A DNA stretch of 64,000 bases. Origin: an uncultured Aureispira sp. (lineage in GTDB: Bacteria > Bacteroidota > Bacteroidia > Chitinophagales > Saprospiraceae). The notes under the pieces are model-generated. The model was not told the DNA's origin. It did not search any database and saw only the letters and a program-made list of their open reading frames with translations. The stretch lies in NCBI GenBank assembly GCA_905480485.1, contig CAJQQM010000014.1, positions 52,802 through 116,801 of the forward strand. Direction: 5' to 3'. Each line of letters starts with the position of its first letter. The stretch's first letter is position 1. Positions 9,827 to 19,311 of this stretch are shown here, piece after piece. Both the position numbers and the translations under genes were made by a program.

Positions 9827-11440
9827 ATGTCGATACCTAAAGAACCAAGACAGCTGATGATTAATCTAATGTATTTGGTGCTAACGGCTATGTTAGCGCT
9901 GAATGTTTCCGCTGAAATTATTAATGCCTTTTTTGCCTTAGATAAAGGCAACAACACGGCTATGCAAATTGTTAATCAACAACTCGATGAAACCGAAAAG
10001 AGTTTGGATGATTTGCTGGCAGACACCTCTAAATATAGATTTCGACCTATTGCAGCAGCGGTAGATGATGTACGGGAATTATCGGAATCTTTTATCAATT
10101 ATGTCCAACAACTTAGAGATAAGTTAATCGATGCGGGAGGCAACCGAAACGGTCTTATCGATGCTGCTGATTTTATAGACAACCAAGGACAACAAATACC
10201 AAAAGGTAAGAAAAACAAAGATATTGCTACCAGAATATTGGTCGAAGAATCTAACGGGGACTTACTCGAAAATGAAATCAGAAAAGTTCGTAGCAAGTAC
10301 ATCCAAATTTTTACTCAATTGTTGACCAAACACGGTCGACAGTTTGACCTAAAAGAACGTGAAATCAAAAATCGAATAGAAGCGATTAAAAAAAGTCTTA
10401 CGCTAACTGTCGGGGAGGAATGGAAACAAAGTGATAAAAAAAGTTGGGCTGATTTTAAATTCAGACAAATGCCCTTGGCGGCAGTACTGCCTTTATTAAG
10501 TCAAATTCAATCAAATGCTAAGAGCGCTGAAGCGACCTTAGTAAACGATATGGCCCTGCTTTCTGGAGGAAGGGTCATTGATTTTGATGCCTTCTTTCCA
10601 GTTATAAATGCCAAAAAAGCCTACGTTATTAAAGGAGAGCAATTTCAGTCAGAAATATCGATTGGCACCTATAGTTCGCAAATCAACCCTGAGGATATAA
10701 AATTAAAAGTGAATGGAATAGCCTTGAAGGTAGATAAAAACGGTAAGGCTATATTTAATCAAGCGGCAACTGGACAAGGTAAAAAGACCCTTCGTCTAAG
10801 TTGTGAGGTCAAAAATCCACTAAGCGGTAAAGTGACAAAAGGGGCTTCTATATTCGAGTATGAAGTAGGTATGCGTTCAGCAACTGTGTCGGCCGACAAA
10901 ATGAATGTATTTTATATCGGCGTAGACAATCCTATAACTGTATCCGCTTCTGGTGTGCCGTCCAATCAACTGAAGGTAACCATAAAAGGAGGTGAAATGA
11001 TTGGTAAAGGTGCTAAACGGGTGGTCCAAGTGACTCAGCCAGGAATAGCGACTGTTACCTTATCGGGTGGAGGTCTAGAAAGAACGGAATTTAAATTCAG
11101 AGTAAAACGGATTCCTGACCCAATTGTAACTATAAGTGGCAAAACCGATGGCATCATGAAATCCGGCAAATGGAGAGCTCAAATAGGCTTAAATCCCGAG
11201 CTAAAGAATTTCGATTTTGGGGCGCGTTGCAGTATTCAGTCTTACACCATGTATTATACCCCTAAACGCAAAGATGTTGTCAAATTACGTGGCGAAGGTT
11301 TGCGATTTAAAGGAGATATACTCAAGTTTGTCCGAAAAGCTAAACCCGGCGATCAGTATTTATTTACGGATGTTAAATGTAAATGCCCTAGTGATGTTGC
11401 AGGCAGAGATGTAAATGGTCTGGTATTCAATATTAAATAA
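9827..11440 (+). CDS. gldM: T9SS motor/shaft protein GldM, copy 2 (diverged paralogue)
   Basis: First 36 aa identical to copy 1; VSADKMNVFYIGVDNPITV; similar length (537 versus 545 aa). Confidence 0.92.
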   Translation: MSIPKEPRQLMINLMYLVLTAMLALNVSAEIINAFFALDKGNNTAMQIVNQQLDETEKSLDDLLADTSKYRFRPIAAAVDDVRELSESFINYVQQLRDKLIDAGGNRNGLIDAADFIDNQGQQIPKGKKNKDIATRILVEESNGDLLENEIRKVRSKYIQIFTQLLTKHGRQFDLKEREIKNRIEAIKKSLTLTVGEEWKQSDKKSWADFKFRQMPLAAVLPLLSQIQSNAKSAEATLVNDMALLSGGRVIDFDAFFPVINAKKAYVIKGEQFQSEISIGTYSSQINPEDIKLKVNGIALKVDKNGKAIFNQAATGQGKKTLRLSCEVKNPLSGKVTKGASIFEYEVGMRSATVSADKMNVFYIGVDNPITVSASGVPSNQLKVTIKGGEMIGKGAKRVVQVTQPGIATVTLSGGGLERTEFKFRVKRIPDPIVTISGKTDGIMKSGKWRAQIGLNPELKNFDFGARCSIQSYTMYYTPKRKDVVKLRGEGLRFKGDILKFVRKAKPGDQYLFTDVKCKCPSDVAGRDVNGLVFNIK

Positions 11441-11567
11441 ATGCAAATTTGACTGTAGAGGGCAGCGATGTTGAATAGAATCGGATTGCTGTTCCCTTTA
11501 TGGTCTTTTTAAAGCTTTCATAGTTCAATTATAGGCTCTAATAATTTTAAAATTTAAACTATAAATC

Positions 11568-12416
11568 ATGAAAAAAATAACCTGTCTTGCTCTCATTATG
11601 GGAAGTCTTTTATCCGTCGCTTATGCTCAAAATAATCTGACCGAATCGGGTAATACCCCGCAACAAACCCCTAGAGACAATTTTTACAACCGCTATTTAC
11701 ACAAAGAAAAAAAAGTAATTGATCATGATTTTATCCATGAAAAAGATGTTTTTTGGGAAAAAAGAATTTGGCGTTTGATTGATATTCGCGAAAAAAGGAA
11801 TCACATATTTATGAATCCAATTCAACCCTTTGTGATGGTGTTGATTAATAGTGCTATTAATGGAGATGTGACCTTGTATCATGCCCTAGATGATGCTTTT
11901 TCGAATGCAATGACAGACGAAGAACGGAACTCAATACTGTACAAAAAAGATACAATTTGTACCTTTGATCCAGAAGATTTTTCTGAAATATGTGTACCGG
12001 TCATCAATGAGTTTAACCCCGAAGATGTTCAACAGTTTCGTCTAAAGGAAGTGTATTATTTTGACGAAGAAACATCGACTATGGATGTACGAATCTTGGG
12101 TGTTGCTCCGATTATTGAACGGTATGATGAAAATGGAAATTTTTTAAATTCTGGGCCTTTGTTTTGGGCCTACTATCCTGAATTAAGGAAGGTCTTGTCC
12201 AAGGTTGAAGTTAAAAATGATTTTAATGATGCAGCTCATTTTACCTGGGAGGATATATTCGAAGCAAGGTTGTTTTCGAGTTATATCATCAAATCATCCA
12301 ATATATTAGATAAACGTCTAAAAGATTCTTATTCCAGTCCAATGGCTATTTTATTAGAGGCCGAACAAATCCAAAACAAGCTTTTTTATTTTGAGCACGA
12401 TTTGTGGACCTACTAA
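11568..12416 (+). CDS. gldN: T9SS ring protein GldN/PorN, copy 2
   Basis: RDNFYNRYLHKEKKVIDHDFIHEKDVFWEKRIWRLIDIREKRN, collinear with copy 1. Confidence 0.9.
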   Translation: MKKITCLALIMGSLLSVAYAQNNLTESGNTPQQTPRDNFYNRYLHKEKKVIDHDFIHEKDVFWEKRIWRLIDIREKRNHIFMNPIQPFVMVLINSAINGDVTLYHALDDAFSNAMTDEERNSILYKKDTICTFDPEDFSEICVPVINEFNPEDVQQFRLKEVYYFDEETSTMDVRILGVAPIIERYDENGNFLNSGPLFWAYYPELRKVLSKVEVKNDFNDAAHFTWEDIFEARLFSSYIIKSSNILDKRLKDSYSSPMAILLEAEQIQNKLFYFEHDLWTY

Positions 12417-12427
12417 GTAGGGAATCA

Positions 12428-12457
12428 AGGGTCTTAGATGCAGTAGGCACCTAAGAC
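12428..12457 (+). terminator. Rho-independent terminator after gldN copy 2
   Basis: agggtcttagatgc ... cacctaagacctttttt. Confidence 0.75.
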
Positions 12458-12571
12458 CTTTTTTGTTGGATAAATACCGTCCTTTTTCGGGGACAGAACT
12501 AAATTTACTATCGAAAAATTGTATCTTTAATTTAATGCAACTAAACAATAGTATGTCTAGACTACAAGCGT

Positions 12572-15418
12572 ATGATTATTCAATTCGGACTTAATATAGA
12601 AGACCGCTGTTTTCCTTCCTCCATACAGAATCCCGAAAAAGTAGATCGATTTTTTGGTGTTCAAGGATTCCTTTCCTGGTTAGAAAAACAACTTGGTATT
12701 CGGATGCCCGATCGGCATGATTATCTCAGAATCGAACAATACAGACAAGCATTGGCCCTTTATTCCAAAATTGATACAGGGGCTTTTTATATCCCCTCTT
12801 TTCAATCAGATGCTATAGGTACTGCCAAGGCGATGTTAGAAAGAAGAGATGAATTGTTATTAGCAGCTTGGGATTTTGAATCTAAAGAAGCGACTCCCGC
12901 TCGGTTAAAGGTTCTAGCAGGAATCGAACGGCTAATCAAAACAGCGGAAGATATCGAGCTTTATGATGGTTTTGCGGAACGCTTTAATCGGGTCATGCAG
13001 TTGTTGCCGATGCTTGCTTTACCTTTACAGAAAGTTTACCTCAACGAACCCTTAAGATTGCTACCTATATATTTGCAGGCATTGTTCGAACAGCTTCGAA
13101 GTTTGATGGTAGAACTAGTAGAAATCCCTACTGCTCATTATTTGTCTGATCAAATAAGTGATCTAGAATATTTCAAAAGACGCTTATTGAAATTAGAGTG
13201 TCCGGTACAGCCTTTACAAAAAGACGGAAGTATTGTGATCCTTAAGAGCAAACGAGAAACTTATGCCGCCGAATACTTGACGCGCTTGTTTAGTTCGAAT
13301 CCAGTCTATAGGCCTCTATGTCTGATTGCCGACAAAAATAGAGCGCTCGACAATTGTTTAATCGAAAACGGTATGCCGAGTTTAGGAATTATGTCAGCTT
13401 CGATTGCACGGCCTACGCTACAGATTCTAAAGCTAGTGAGTACTTTTTTGTGGAAACCAGTAAATCCTTACAAAATATTAGAATTTGTAAGTTTACCCAA
13501 TACACCGATTCATCCATTTTTAGCGCGGTCTGTCGCTAGGGTTATGGCCGAAAAACCAGGTTTATTTAGCAACGAATGGAACCGAATGGTGCGACAGTTT
13601 TTTGAATATTATGAAACGAAAATAACTGAGCAGCCCGACAATAAAGAGCAATATGAAGATGAACGAATGGAGGCACAGCAACAATATTCGTTTTGGTTTA
13701 ACCGAAAACGGTTTGATTCAGCCAAATCAGCTCCCAAAAAAGAAATAATAACCCTCTTTCAATATGTTTTTAGTTGGGCGAGTAAAACCCTCGACAAAAA
13801 CATCAAAAACATTGAGTTTTATCAACAGCAAATTGAAAACCCGGCCACTACGCACACTGATTCAGAACGGTATGCTCAAAAAATTGCTAATTTAATCAAT
13901 AAACAACCCGCAATAGAAAGTCTTCGTCAGCAAACCGACAACCTACTTCAGGTATTGAACGCACTGCCTACAAGCGATACTTTTTTAAGCCCTTTACGTT
14001 TGGATAGAATGGTTCGGACGATTAACGAACCTGCCGCTATTCGTTTTCGAGCCGAGGAAGCGGGGCATTTACCTTTTGTTCATCATTCGAGTGCTATTTT
14101 GAGACCAATTCCTTCCGTGCTTTGGTGGAATTTTGTAGACAGTGAACGCAAAGCAAATTTTTCGAAATGGTACCCTTTGGAACGGCAGTATTTTAGTCAG
14201 CTTGGGCTTCAGCTAGACAGTCCTAGTGCCGAAAACTCAAGTTTATTGTGGCAACGAATACAGCCTTTTATCAAGACCCAAAAGCGTATAGTTTTGGTGG
14301 TCCCCGAATCTATAGATGGTAAAGAACAGATCGCTCATCCACTTTGGGGCGATTTATGTGCCGTTTTTGGTGAATCTGCCATGGATGCGATTACCGTGGA
14401 CTTAGAACGTCAGTCGAATATAGAATTTTTGAATCAATATTATCAATTGCCTCGCTATGTTTCGCTTCAATCTGTTGATTTGGCAAGACCGAAGGCCTTT
14501 ATTCAATTAGAAAAATTAGATCATTTAAATTATCAAACGGCCTCCTATACAAGCTTAGATGCCTTGTTGTACTATCCCTATCAGTGGTTGTTTAATTATC
14601 AAACCAAGTTTCGTAAATCGGCTATTTTAAGCGTAACCAGAGATCGTCGTTTGATGGGTAATCTAGCACATAGCTTATTTCAAAATTTATTTACAGCGGT
14701 CAAGCAATCTAGTGAAAGCTGGAATAAAACTACTTTGTTGAATTGGATCGATGCGAATGTACCTAGCTTATTCGAAAAAGAAGGAGCTGTCTTGCTCATG
14801 TATGGTATGGAGCCAGAAAGAGTGGGTTTTGTAAATAAAATCAAACAAGCTGCTTGGGCACTTTTGTCGGCGATTCAAAACAACGGTTGGTCAATTGCCG
14901 ATACCGAACTAAGGGTAGAAGGAAAAATGGCTGGGCAGGCGATCAAAGGTTTTGTTGATTTAGTTTTGGAACGAGGCAGAGAAAAGCTTATTGTAGATTT
15001 GAAATGGGGAGGTTATAATTATCGAAAAGAACAGTTAAAAAATAATACCGATTTACAATTGGTTATCTATTCTAAACTATTAGCTGATTCATCTGGATGG
15101 GCACATACGGCCTATTTTATTATCGAAAAAGCTTGTCTATTAGCTAGAAATAATCAAGCGTTCAAGGAAGCGGAGGCTTTAAATGATGCGCAAGATTTTA
15201 GGGAAGTACACCAACATATTTGGACAACGATTATCAAAACCTATCATTGGCGTATGCGACAAATCCAAGATGGTTTAATTGAAGTGCGAACTCAGGATAC
15301 GTTTGATGAATTAGAGGCGCTTGTAGAAGCCGAGGAAGAGACGCTAGAACTCTTGGAGATGAAACGAGAAGGGGCCAAATTTGACGACTTTAAAGTACTG
15401 ATTAATCGCATAAAATAA
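12572..15418 (+). CDS. PD-(D/E)XK nuclease superfamily protein, AddB-like
   Basis: C-terminal GFVDLVLERGREKLIVDLKWGGYNYRKEQLKNNTDLQLVIYSKLL matches the RecB-family nuclease core (D..DLK...Q...Y); large AddB-like N-terminal region. Confidence 0.75.
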   Translation: MIIQFGLNIEDRCFPSSIQNPEKVDRFFGVQGFLSWLEKQLGIRMPDRHDYLRIEQYRQALALYSKIDTGAFYIPSFQSDAIGTAKAMLERRDELLLAAWDFESKEATPARLKVLAGIERLIKTAEDIELYDGFAERFNRVMQLLPMLALPLQKVYLNEPLRLLPIYLQALFEQLRSLMVELVEIPTAHYLSDQISDLEYFKRRLLKLECPVQPLQKDGSIVILKSKRETYAAEYLTRLFSSNPVYRPLCLIADKNRALDNCLIENGMPSLGIMSASIARPTLQILKLVSTFLWKPVNPYKILEFVSLPNTPIHPFLARSVARVMAEKPGLFSNEWNRMVRQFFEYYETKITEQPDNKEQYEDERMEAQQQYSFWFNRKRFDSAKSAPKKEIITLFQYVFSWASKTLDKNIKNIEFYQQQIENPATTHTDSERYAQKIANLINKQPAIESLRQQTDNLLQVLNALPTSDTFLSPLRLDRMVRTINEPAAIRFRAEEAGHLPFVHHSSAILRPIPSVLWWNFVDSERKANFSKWYPLERQYFSQLGLQLDSPSAENSSLLWQRIQPFIKTQKRIVLVVPESIDGKEQIAHPLWGDLCAVFGESAMDAITVDLERQSNIEFLNQYYQLPRYVSLQSVDLARPKAFIQLEKLDHLNYQTASYTSLDALLYYPYQWLFNYQTKFRKSAILSVTRDRRLMGNLAHSLFQNLFTAVKQSSESWNKTTLLNWIDANVPSLFEKEGAVLLMYGMEPERVGFVNKIKQAAWALLSAIQNNGWSIADTELRVEGKMAGQAIKGFVDLVLERGREKLIVDLKWGGYNYRKEQLKNNTDLQLVIYSKLLADSSGWAHTAYFIIEKACLLARNNQAFKEAEALNDAQDFREVHQHIWTTIIKTYHWRMRQIQDGLIEVRTQDTFDELEALVEAEEETLELLEMKREGAKFDDFKVLINRIK

Positions 15419-15443
15419 GGGCTGCCTTGTTCTGAATAAACAG

Positions 15444-16166
15444 ATGAAAAAAAGACACACTAAACATATTGGCTTGTCTGCTTTAACTATCTTTTTTTGG
15501 GTAGTAATTCTATTGTCAGTCTTCAAAATGGCAACAATTGCCTATCCATATTTTATTCCTCCTTTTCCTACAGATATAGATTTTTTAATGTCAAAGCAGT
15601 GGCTCGTTGACAACGGTTATTGGATGACGGCTTTTTATATTCATATATCGAGTTCTGTGGTAGTTATCGCTGCAGGAATTAGTCAGTTTTCAAGATATTT
15701 CTTGACAAATTACCCCCTGATACATCGAAAAGTCGGCAAAGTATATGTAGCTTTAATCTTGTTTGTAGCTGCTCCTTCAGGCTTATTTATGGCCTTTTAT
15801 GGCAACGGAGGTTGGCCGGCTCGATATGCCTTTATAATTCAAGCCTTGCTGTGGTGGGGATTTAGTTTTAAAGCTTATCAGACCATTATTAATAAAGATG
15901 TAGAAGGTCATTGCCGATTTATGATTAGAAGTTATGCACTCACCCTTTCAGCTATTTCTTTACGGGCAGCCACTTATTTGGTTTCTTATTGGAAACTGAA
16001 AGAGGGTATTGATTGTCCAAATCCAGCTTATACATTAATATGTTACCCCACTTTTTATATTTTATTGGCTTGGATGAGTTGGATAATTAATCTGTTGATT
16101 GCGGAAGCCATGCTTTGGGCGGGGATTGTCGGGTATTATATTCCCTTTCAAAAACTTGATAAATAA
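15444..16166 (+). CDS. DUF2306-like multipass membrane protein
   Basis: Several TM helices; H-R-K-x-G-x-x-Y motif (IHRKVGKVYV), HCRFMIRSYALTLSAISLR. Confidence 0.65.
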   Translation: MKKRHTKHIGLSALTIFFWVVILLSVFKMATIAYPYFIPPFPTDIDFLMSKQWLVDNGYWMTAFYIHISSSVVVIAAGISQFSRYFLTNYPLIHRKVGKVYVALILFVAAPSGLFMAFYGNGGWPARYAFIIQALLWWGFSFKAYQTIINKDVEGHCRFMIRSYALTLSAISLRAATYLVSYWKLKEGIDCPNPAYTLICYPTFYILLAWMSWIINLLIAEAMLWAGIVGYYIPFQKLDK

Positions 16167-16186
16167 TTAATTTAATTCGAAAATAA

Positions 16187-16639
16187 ATGAAAAAAATATT
16201 GATGGTATGTTTGGGGAATATCTGCCGTTCGCCTTTGGCTGAAGGTATTCTAAAAAGGAAACTGATAGAAAATGCAAAGGACTGGGAAGTAGATTCTGCC
16301 GGAACCTCGGCTTATCATCAGGGGGCATTGCCCGATGATCGGTCAATTGTAATTGCTGATGCATATCAGTTAGATATTCGCGATCAACGTTCTAGAAAAG
16401 TTAGGCCAGAGGATTTGAATTATTTCGACCATATTTTTGCGATGGATAGTAGCAATTATCAAGATTTGGTGGCCATTTGTAATGATGACCATCAACGCGC
16501 CAAAATAATGATGATTATGAACATGGCAGAACCCAATTTAAACATAAACGTACCCGACCCCTATTGGGGTAATGATGGATTCGACCTGGTTTATAAGATG
16601 TTAGATAAAGCCTGCGAAGCAATCGTTCATAAGCTTTAG
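16187..16639 (+). CDS. Low molecular weight protein-tyrosine phosphatase
   Basis: MKKILMVCLGNICRSPLAEG (CX5R loop) and VPDPYWG (DP motif). Confidence 0.95.
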   Translation: MKKILMVCLGNICRSPLAEGILKRKLIENAKDWEVDSAGTSAYHQGALPDDRSIVIADAYQLDIRDQRSRKVRPEDLNYFDHIFAMDSSNYQDLVAICNDDHQRAKIMMIMNMAEPNLNINVPDPYWGNDGFDLVYKMLDKACEAIVHKL

Positions 16640-16656
16640 GTATGTTTTACATACCT
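16638..16656. terminator. 8-bp perfect hairpin spanning the convergent ends of the phosphatase gene and fabG
   Basis: aggtatgt-ttt-acatacct, includes the fabG stop codon. Confidence 0.45.
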
Positions 16657-17387
16657 CCACTACAATTGAGGGTTTCTCCAGTAATATAACTCGATAGTTC
16701 AGAAGCTAAAAACAAAGAAATATTGGCAATTTCTTCTGTAGAACCAAAGCGTTTTAGTGCAGTAGCTTGAATCATTTGGTCTTTTATCTTTTCATCGAGA
16801 ATACCCGTCATGTCCGTTTCAATAAAACCAGGTGCGATAGCGTTACAGCGGATATTTCTAGACCCAACTTCTTGTGCCACTGATTTGGTAAACCCAATTA
16901 CACCTGCTTTAGAAGCTGCATAATTAGCCTGTCCGCCATTGCCTTTTATACCTACAATAGAAGATATATTGATAATAGAACCTCCTCTAGCTTTTAGCAT
17001 AGGACGCATGATGCATTTAGTGAAGTTGAAAACAGATTTAAGGTTGTTGTTCATTACATCATCCCAATTATCTTCAGACATACGCATGAGCAAATTATCT
17101 CTTGTGATGCCAGCATTGTTGACTAATACATCAATTTTACCAAAAACTTTTAGCACATCAGCAATAAGTGTTGTTGTTTGCTCTAAAGAACTCGCATCCG
17201 ACTTAAATGCTTGCACTTTTGTACCATATACTGAGGCCTGTTCAACAATTTTGTTGGCTTGTTCTTCCGAAGAACGATAGGTAAATGCTACATCTGCACC
17301 TTGTTCTGCAAATTTTTTGACGATGCCAGCACCTATGCCTCTTGACCCTCCTGTAATAATGGCAACCTTGTTCTCTAAAAGTTTCAT
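16647..17387 (-). CDS. fabG: 3-oxoacyl-ACP reductase FabG
   Basis: SDR: TGGSRGIG, NNAG, YAASKAG, IAPGFIETDM. Confidence 0.93.
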   Translation of the reverse strand: MKLLENKVAIITGGSRGIGAGIVKKFAEQGADVAFTYRSSEEQANKIVEQASVYGTKVQAFKSDASSLEQTTTLIADVLKVFGKIDVLVNNAGITRDNLLMRMSEDNWDDVMNNNLKSVFNFTKCIMRPMLKARGGSIINISSIVGIKGNGGQANYAASKAGVIGFTKSVAQEVGSRNIRCNAIAPGFIETDMTGILDEKIKDQMIQATALKRFGSTEEIANISLFLASELSSYITGETLNCSGGM

Positions 17388-17484
17388 AAAAAGTTATAAT
17401 TTTAAATGGGATATTATAATGTTATGTTTGGTTGAACCCATCTTAAGGGCAGCTTTAAAATGGCTTTTTAGTAGGTTCAATGCA

Positions 17485-17515
17485 CAAAGGTACAAACTTA
17501 ATTCTACCTAGCTAA
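17485..17515 (-). promoter_or_regulatory. Bacteroidetes-type promoter of fabG
   Basis: Minus strand TACCTTTG (-7, TANNTTTG consensus) with TTAG 19 nt upstream (-33 TTTG-like). Confidence 0.6.
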
Positions 17516-17586
17516 CAATTAGTCAGATTAATGAAATAAATTAGTAAACGAAGCTAAAACAGCGTATAAATTCAATTTCAAAAATC

Positions 17587-17612
17587 AAAAAAAAGGAGGG
17601 CTACCCCCCTTT
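17587..17612 (-). terminator. Rho-independent terminator on minus strand, upstream of the fabG promoter and not assigned to any gene
   Basis: Minus strand aaaggggggtagccctccttttttt: 9-bp stem with one G-U, 3-nt loop, 8-T run. Confidence 0.65.
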
Positions 17613-17693
17613 CAACTAAATGTATTTGATTCATATCTAAACTATATTAATTTCAATTCGGGATGCTAGGCTTTTAAATTATCTGACTTTTAT

Positions 17694-17701
17694 TATATTT
17701 G
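17694..17701 (+). promoter_or_regulatory. Putative -7 element for lpxD
   Basis: TATATTTG matches TANNTTTG, 17 nt before the lpxD ATG; weak -33. Confidence 0.5.
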
Positions 17702-17717
17702 TACAAATTACAGATTT

Positions 17718-18698
17718 ATGAAACTAAAAATGCCTGTATCTGTTTCGGATATTGCCGCCTTGATTGATGCTGAAATTGTCGGTGACCCAACGGTGAAGGT
17801 TACTTATTTAAGTGAAATTCACAAGGTAGAAGCGGGCAGCTTGATGTTTGTCGACAACGAGAAATATTATGCACAATCTATTTACTCGGCGGCTTCTGCT
17901 ATTATTATTGACAAAGTAGTAGATTGCCCCACCGAAAAGGTCTTATTGATTGTAGACGAACCCTTTGAAGCCTACAATAAACTAGCCTTGCATTACAGTC
18001 CATTTGTGCCTGTAACTGCAACAATTAGCCCAACAGCTATTATAGGGGTCAATACTATTCTAGAACCTGGTGTAGTCTTGGGGAACCATGTTACGGTAGG
18101 GGACAACTGCCTTATCAGAGCTAATACTGTGTTGTTAGACAACACCAAGGTAGGTAACAATGTGATCATCCACGCAAATAGTTCTATTGGTAACGATGCT
18201 TTTTATATGAAAAAACAGCCTGATGCTTCTTACAAAAGGTGGCATTCAATTGGGCGTGTGATAATAGAAGATAATGTAGAAATCGGCGCCTGTTGTACCA
18301 TAGATAAAGGTGTTTCGGGCGATACCATAATTGGAGAGGGTACTAAAATTGATAATTCTGTACATATTGGTCACGGTGTGTGTATTGGCAAGCATTGTTT
18401 GATGGCTGCACAAGTAGGAATAGCTGGAAAAACAATTATTCAAGACCACGTAACGATTTATGGACAGGTGGGTATATCTAAGTCTTTGGTGGTAGGAGAA
18501 GGGGCTACTTTGTTGGCTAAGGCAGGCGTGCCTAAGTCCATTCCTGGGGGTAATAAAGAGTACGTAGGAATACCGGCAGGTGAATCTCGATCAAAATTTA
18601 GAGAAATGGTAGCACTCCGACAACTCCCCGACCTCATCAAAAAAGTAAATGAAATCTACGCTGCATTGTTTAAAAATAAAAAGGAAAATAAGACCTAG
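17718..18698 (+). CDS. lpxD: UDP-3-O-acylglucosamine N-acyltransferase (LpxD)
   Basis: Hexapeptide left-handed beta-helix repeats; [26 protein letters not shown]-terminus. Confidence 0.88.
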   Translation: MKLKMPVSVSDIAALIDAEIVGDPTVKVTYLSEIHKVEAGSLMFVDNEKYYAQSIYSAASAIIIDKVVDCPTEKVLLIVDEPFEAYNKLALHYSPFVPVTATISPTAIIGVNTILEPGVVLGNHVTVGDNCLIRANTVLLDNTKVGNNVIIHANSSIGNDAFYMKKQPDASYKRWHSIGRVIIEDNVEIGACCTIDKGVSGDTIIGEGTKIDNSVHIGHGVCIGKHCLMAAQVGIAGKTIIQDHVTIYGQVGISKSLVVGEGATLLAKAGVPKSIPGGNKEYVGIPAGESRSKFREMVALRQLPDLIKKVNEIYAALFKNKKENKT

Positions 18699-18767
18699 AG
18701 TTTTATGGCAAAGATTTTGAACTGTAGCAGCTGTATACCTTAATTAATTAATCAAAAATCATATCTA

Positions 18768-19259
18768 ATGAAAAAAATCACAAATCTTTTAGGTCTATTA
18801 ATGGTCGTATGCTTGTTCACTACCGCTACGACTGCTCAAGTTTCGGTTAATGGAAAAGATTGTTTGGGCGTTTGGAAAACAGTAGATGACGAAACCGGTA
18901 GAACTAAATCACATGTTGAAATTTTTAAGAAAGGGAATAATTATCACGCTAAAATAATTAAGCTTTTGGATCCTCAAACCCTCAAAGATAGTGGAGAAAA
19001 ACGCTTTGAAGATATCAAATGCGATAAATGCCCCTCAGATCATGGCAAAGACCAAAGTATGATAGGATTAGAAATGGTTTGGGATATGTATAAAAGTTCT
19101 GATAAGTGGAAAGGAGGCTCTATAATGGATCCCAAAAAAGGGAAAGTTTATACCTGTACAATGTGGATGGACGACAGCGATGCAAAAGGAAATACCTTGA
19201 TGGTTCGAGGTTGGGTCGCTATGTTTTACCGCACTCAGACATGGTATCGTATAAATTAA
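18768..19259 (+). CDS. DUF2147 family secreted protein
   Basis: Signal peptide; CLGVWKTVDDETGRTKSHVEIFKKGNNYHAKI and KVYTCTMWM...RGWVAMFYRTQTWYRI. Confidence 0.8.
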   Translation: MKKITNLLGLLMVVCLFTTATTAQVSVNGKDCLGVWKTVDDETGRTKSHVEIFKKGNNYHAKIIKLLDPQTLKDSGEKRFEDIKCDKCPSDHGKDQSMIGLEMVWDMYKSSDKWKGGSIMDPKKGKVYTCTMWMDDSDAKGNTLMVRGWVAMFYRTQTWYRIN

Positions 19260-19272
19260 TAATGCAGCATCA

Positions 19273-19311
19273 AAAAAAAAGTCTATCTCTTTCGAGATAG
19301 ACTTTTTTTTA
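19273..19311. terminator. Bidirectional terminator between convergent genes
   Basis: aaaaaaaaagtctatctc-tttc-gagatagacttttttttt. Confidence 0.92.

Noticed and set aside
6952-12416. gldM-gldN duplication as an assembly or recent-duplication artefact
   Set aside because: The copies differ strongly at DNA level even where protein is identical, and have different intergenic sequences.
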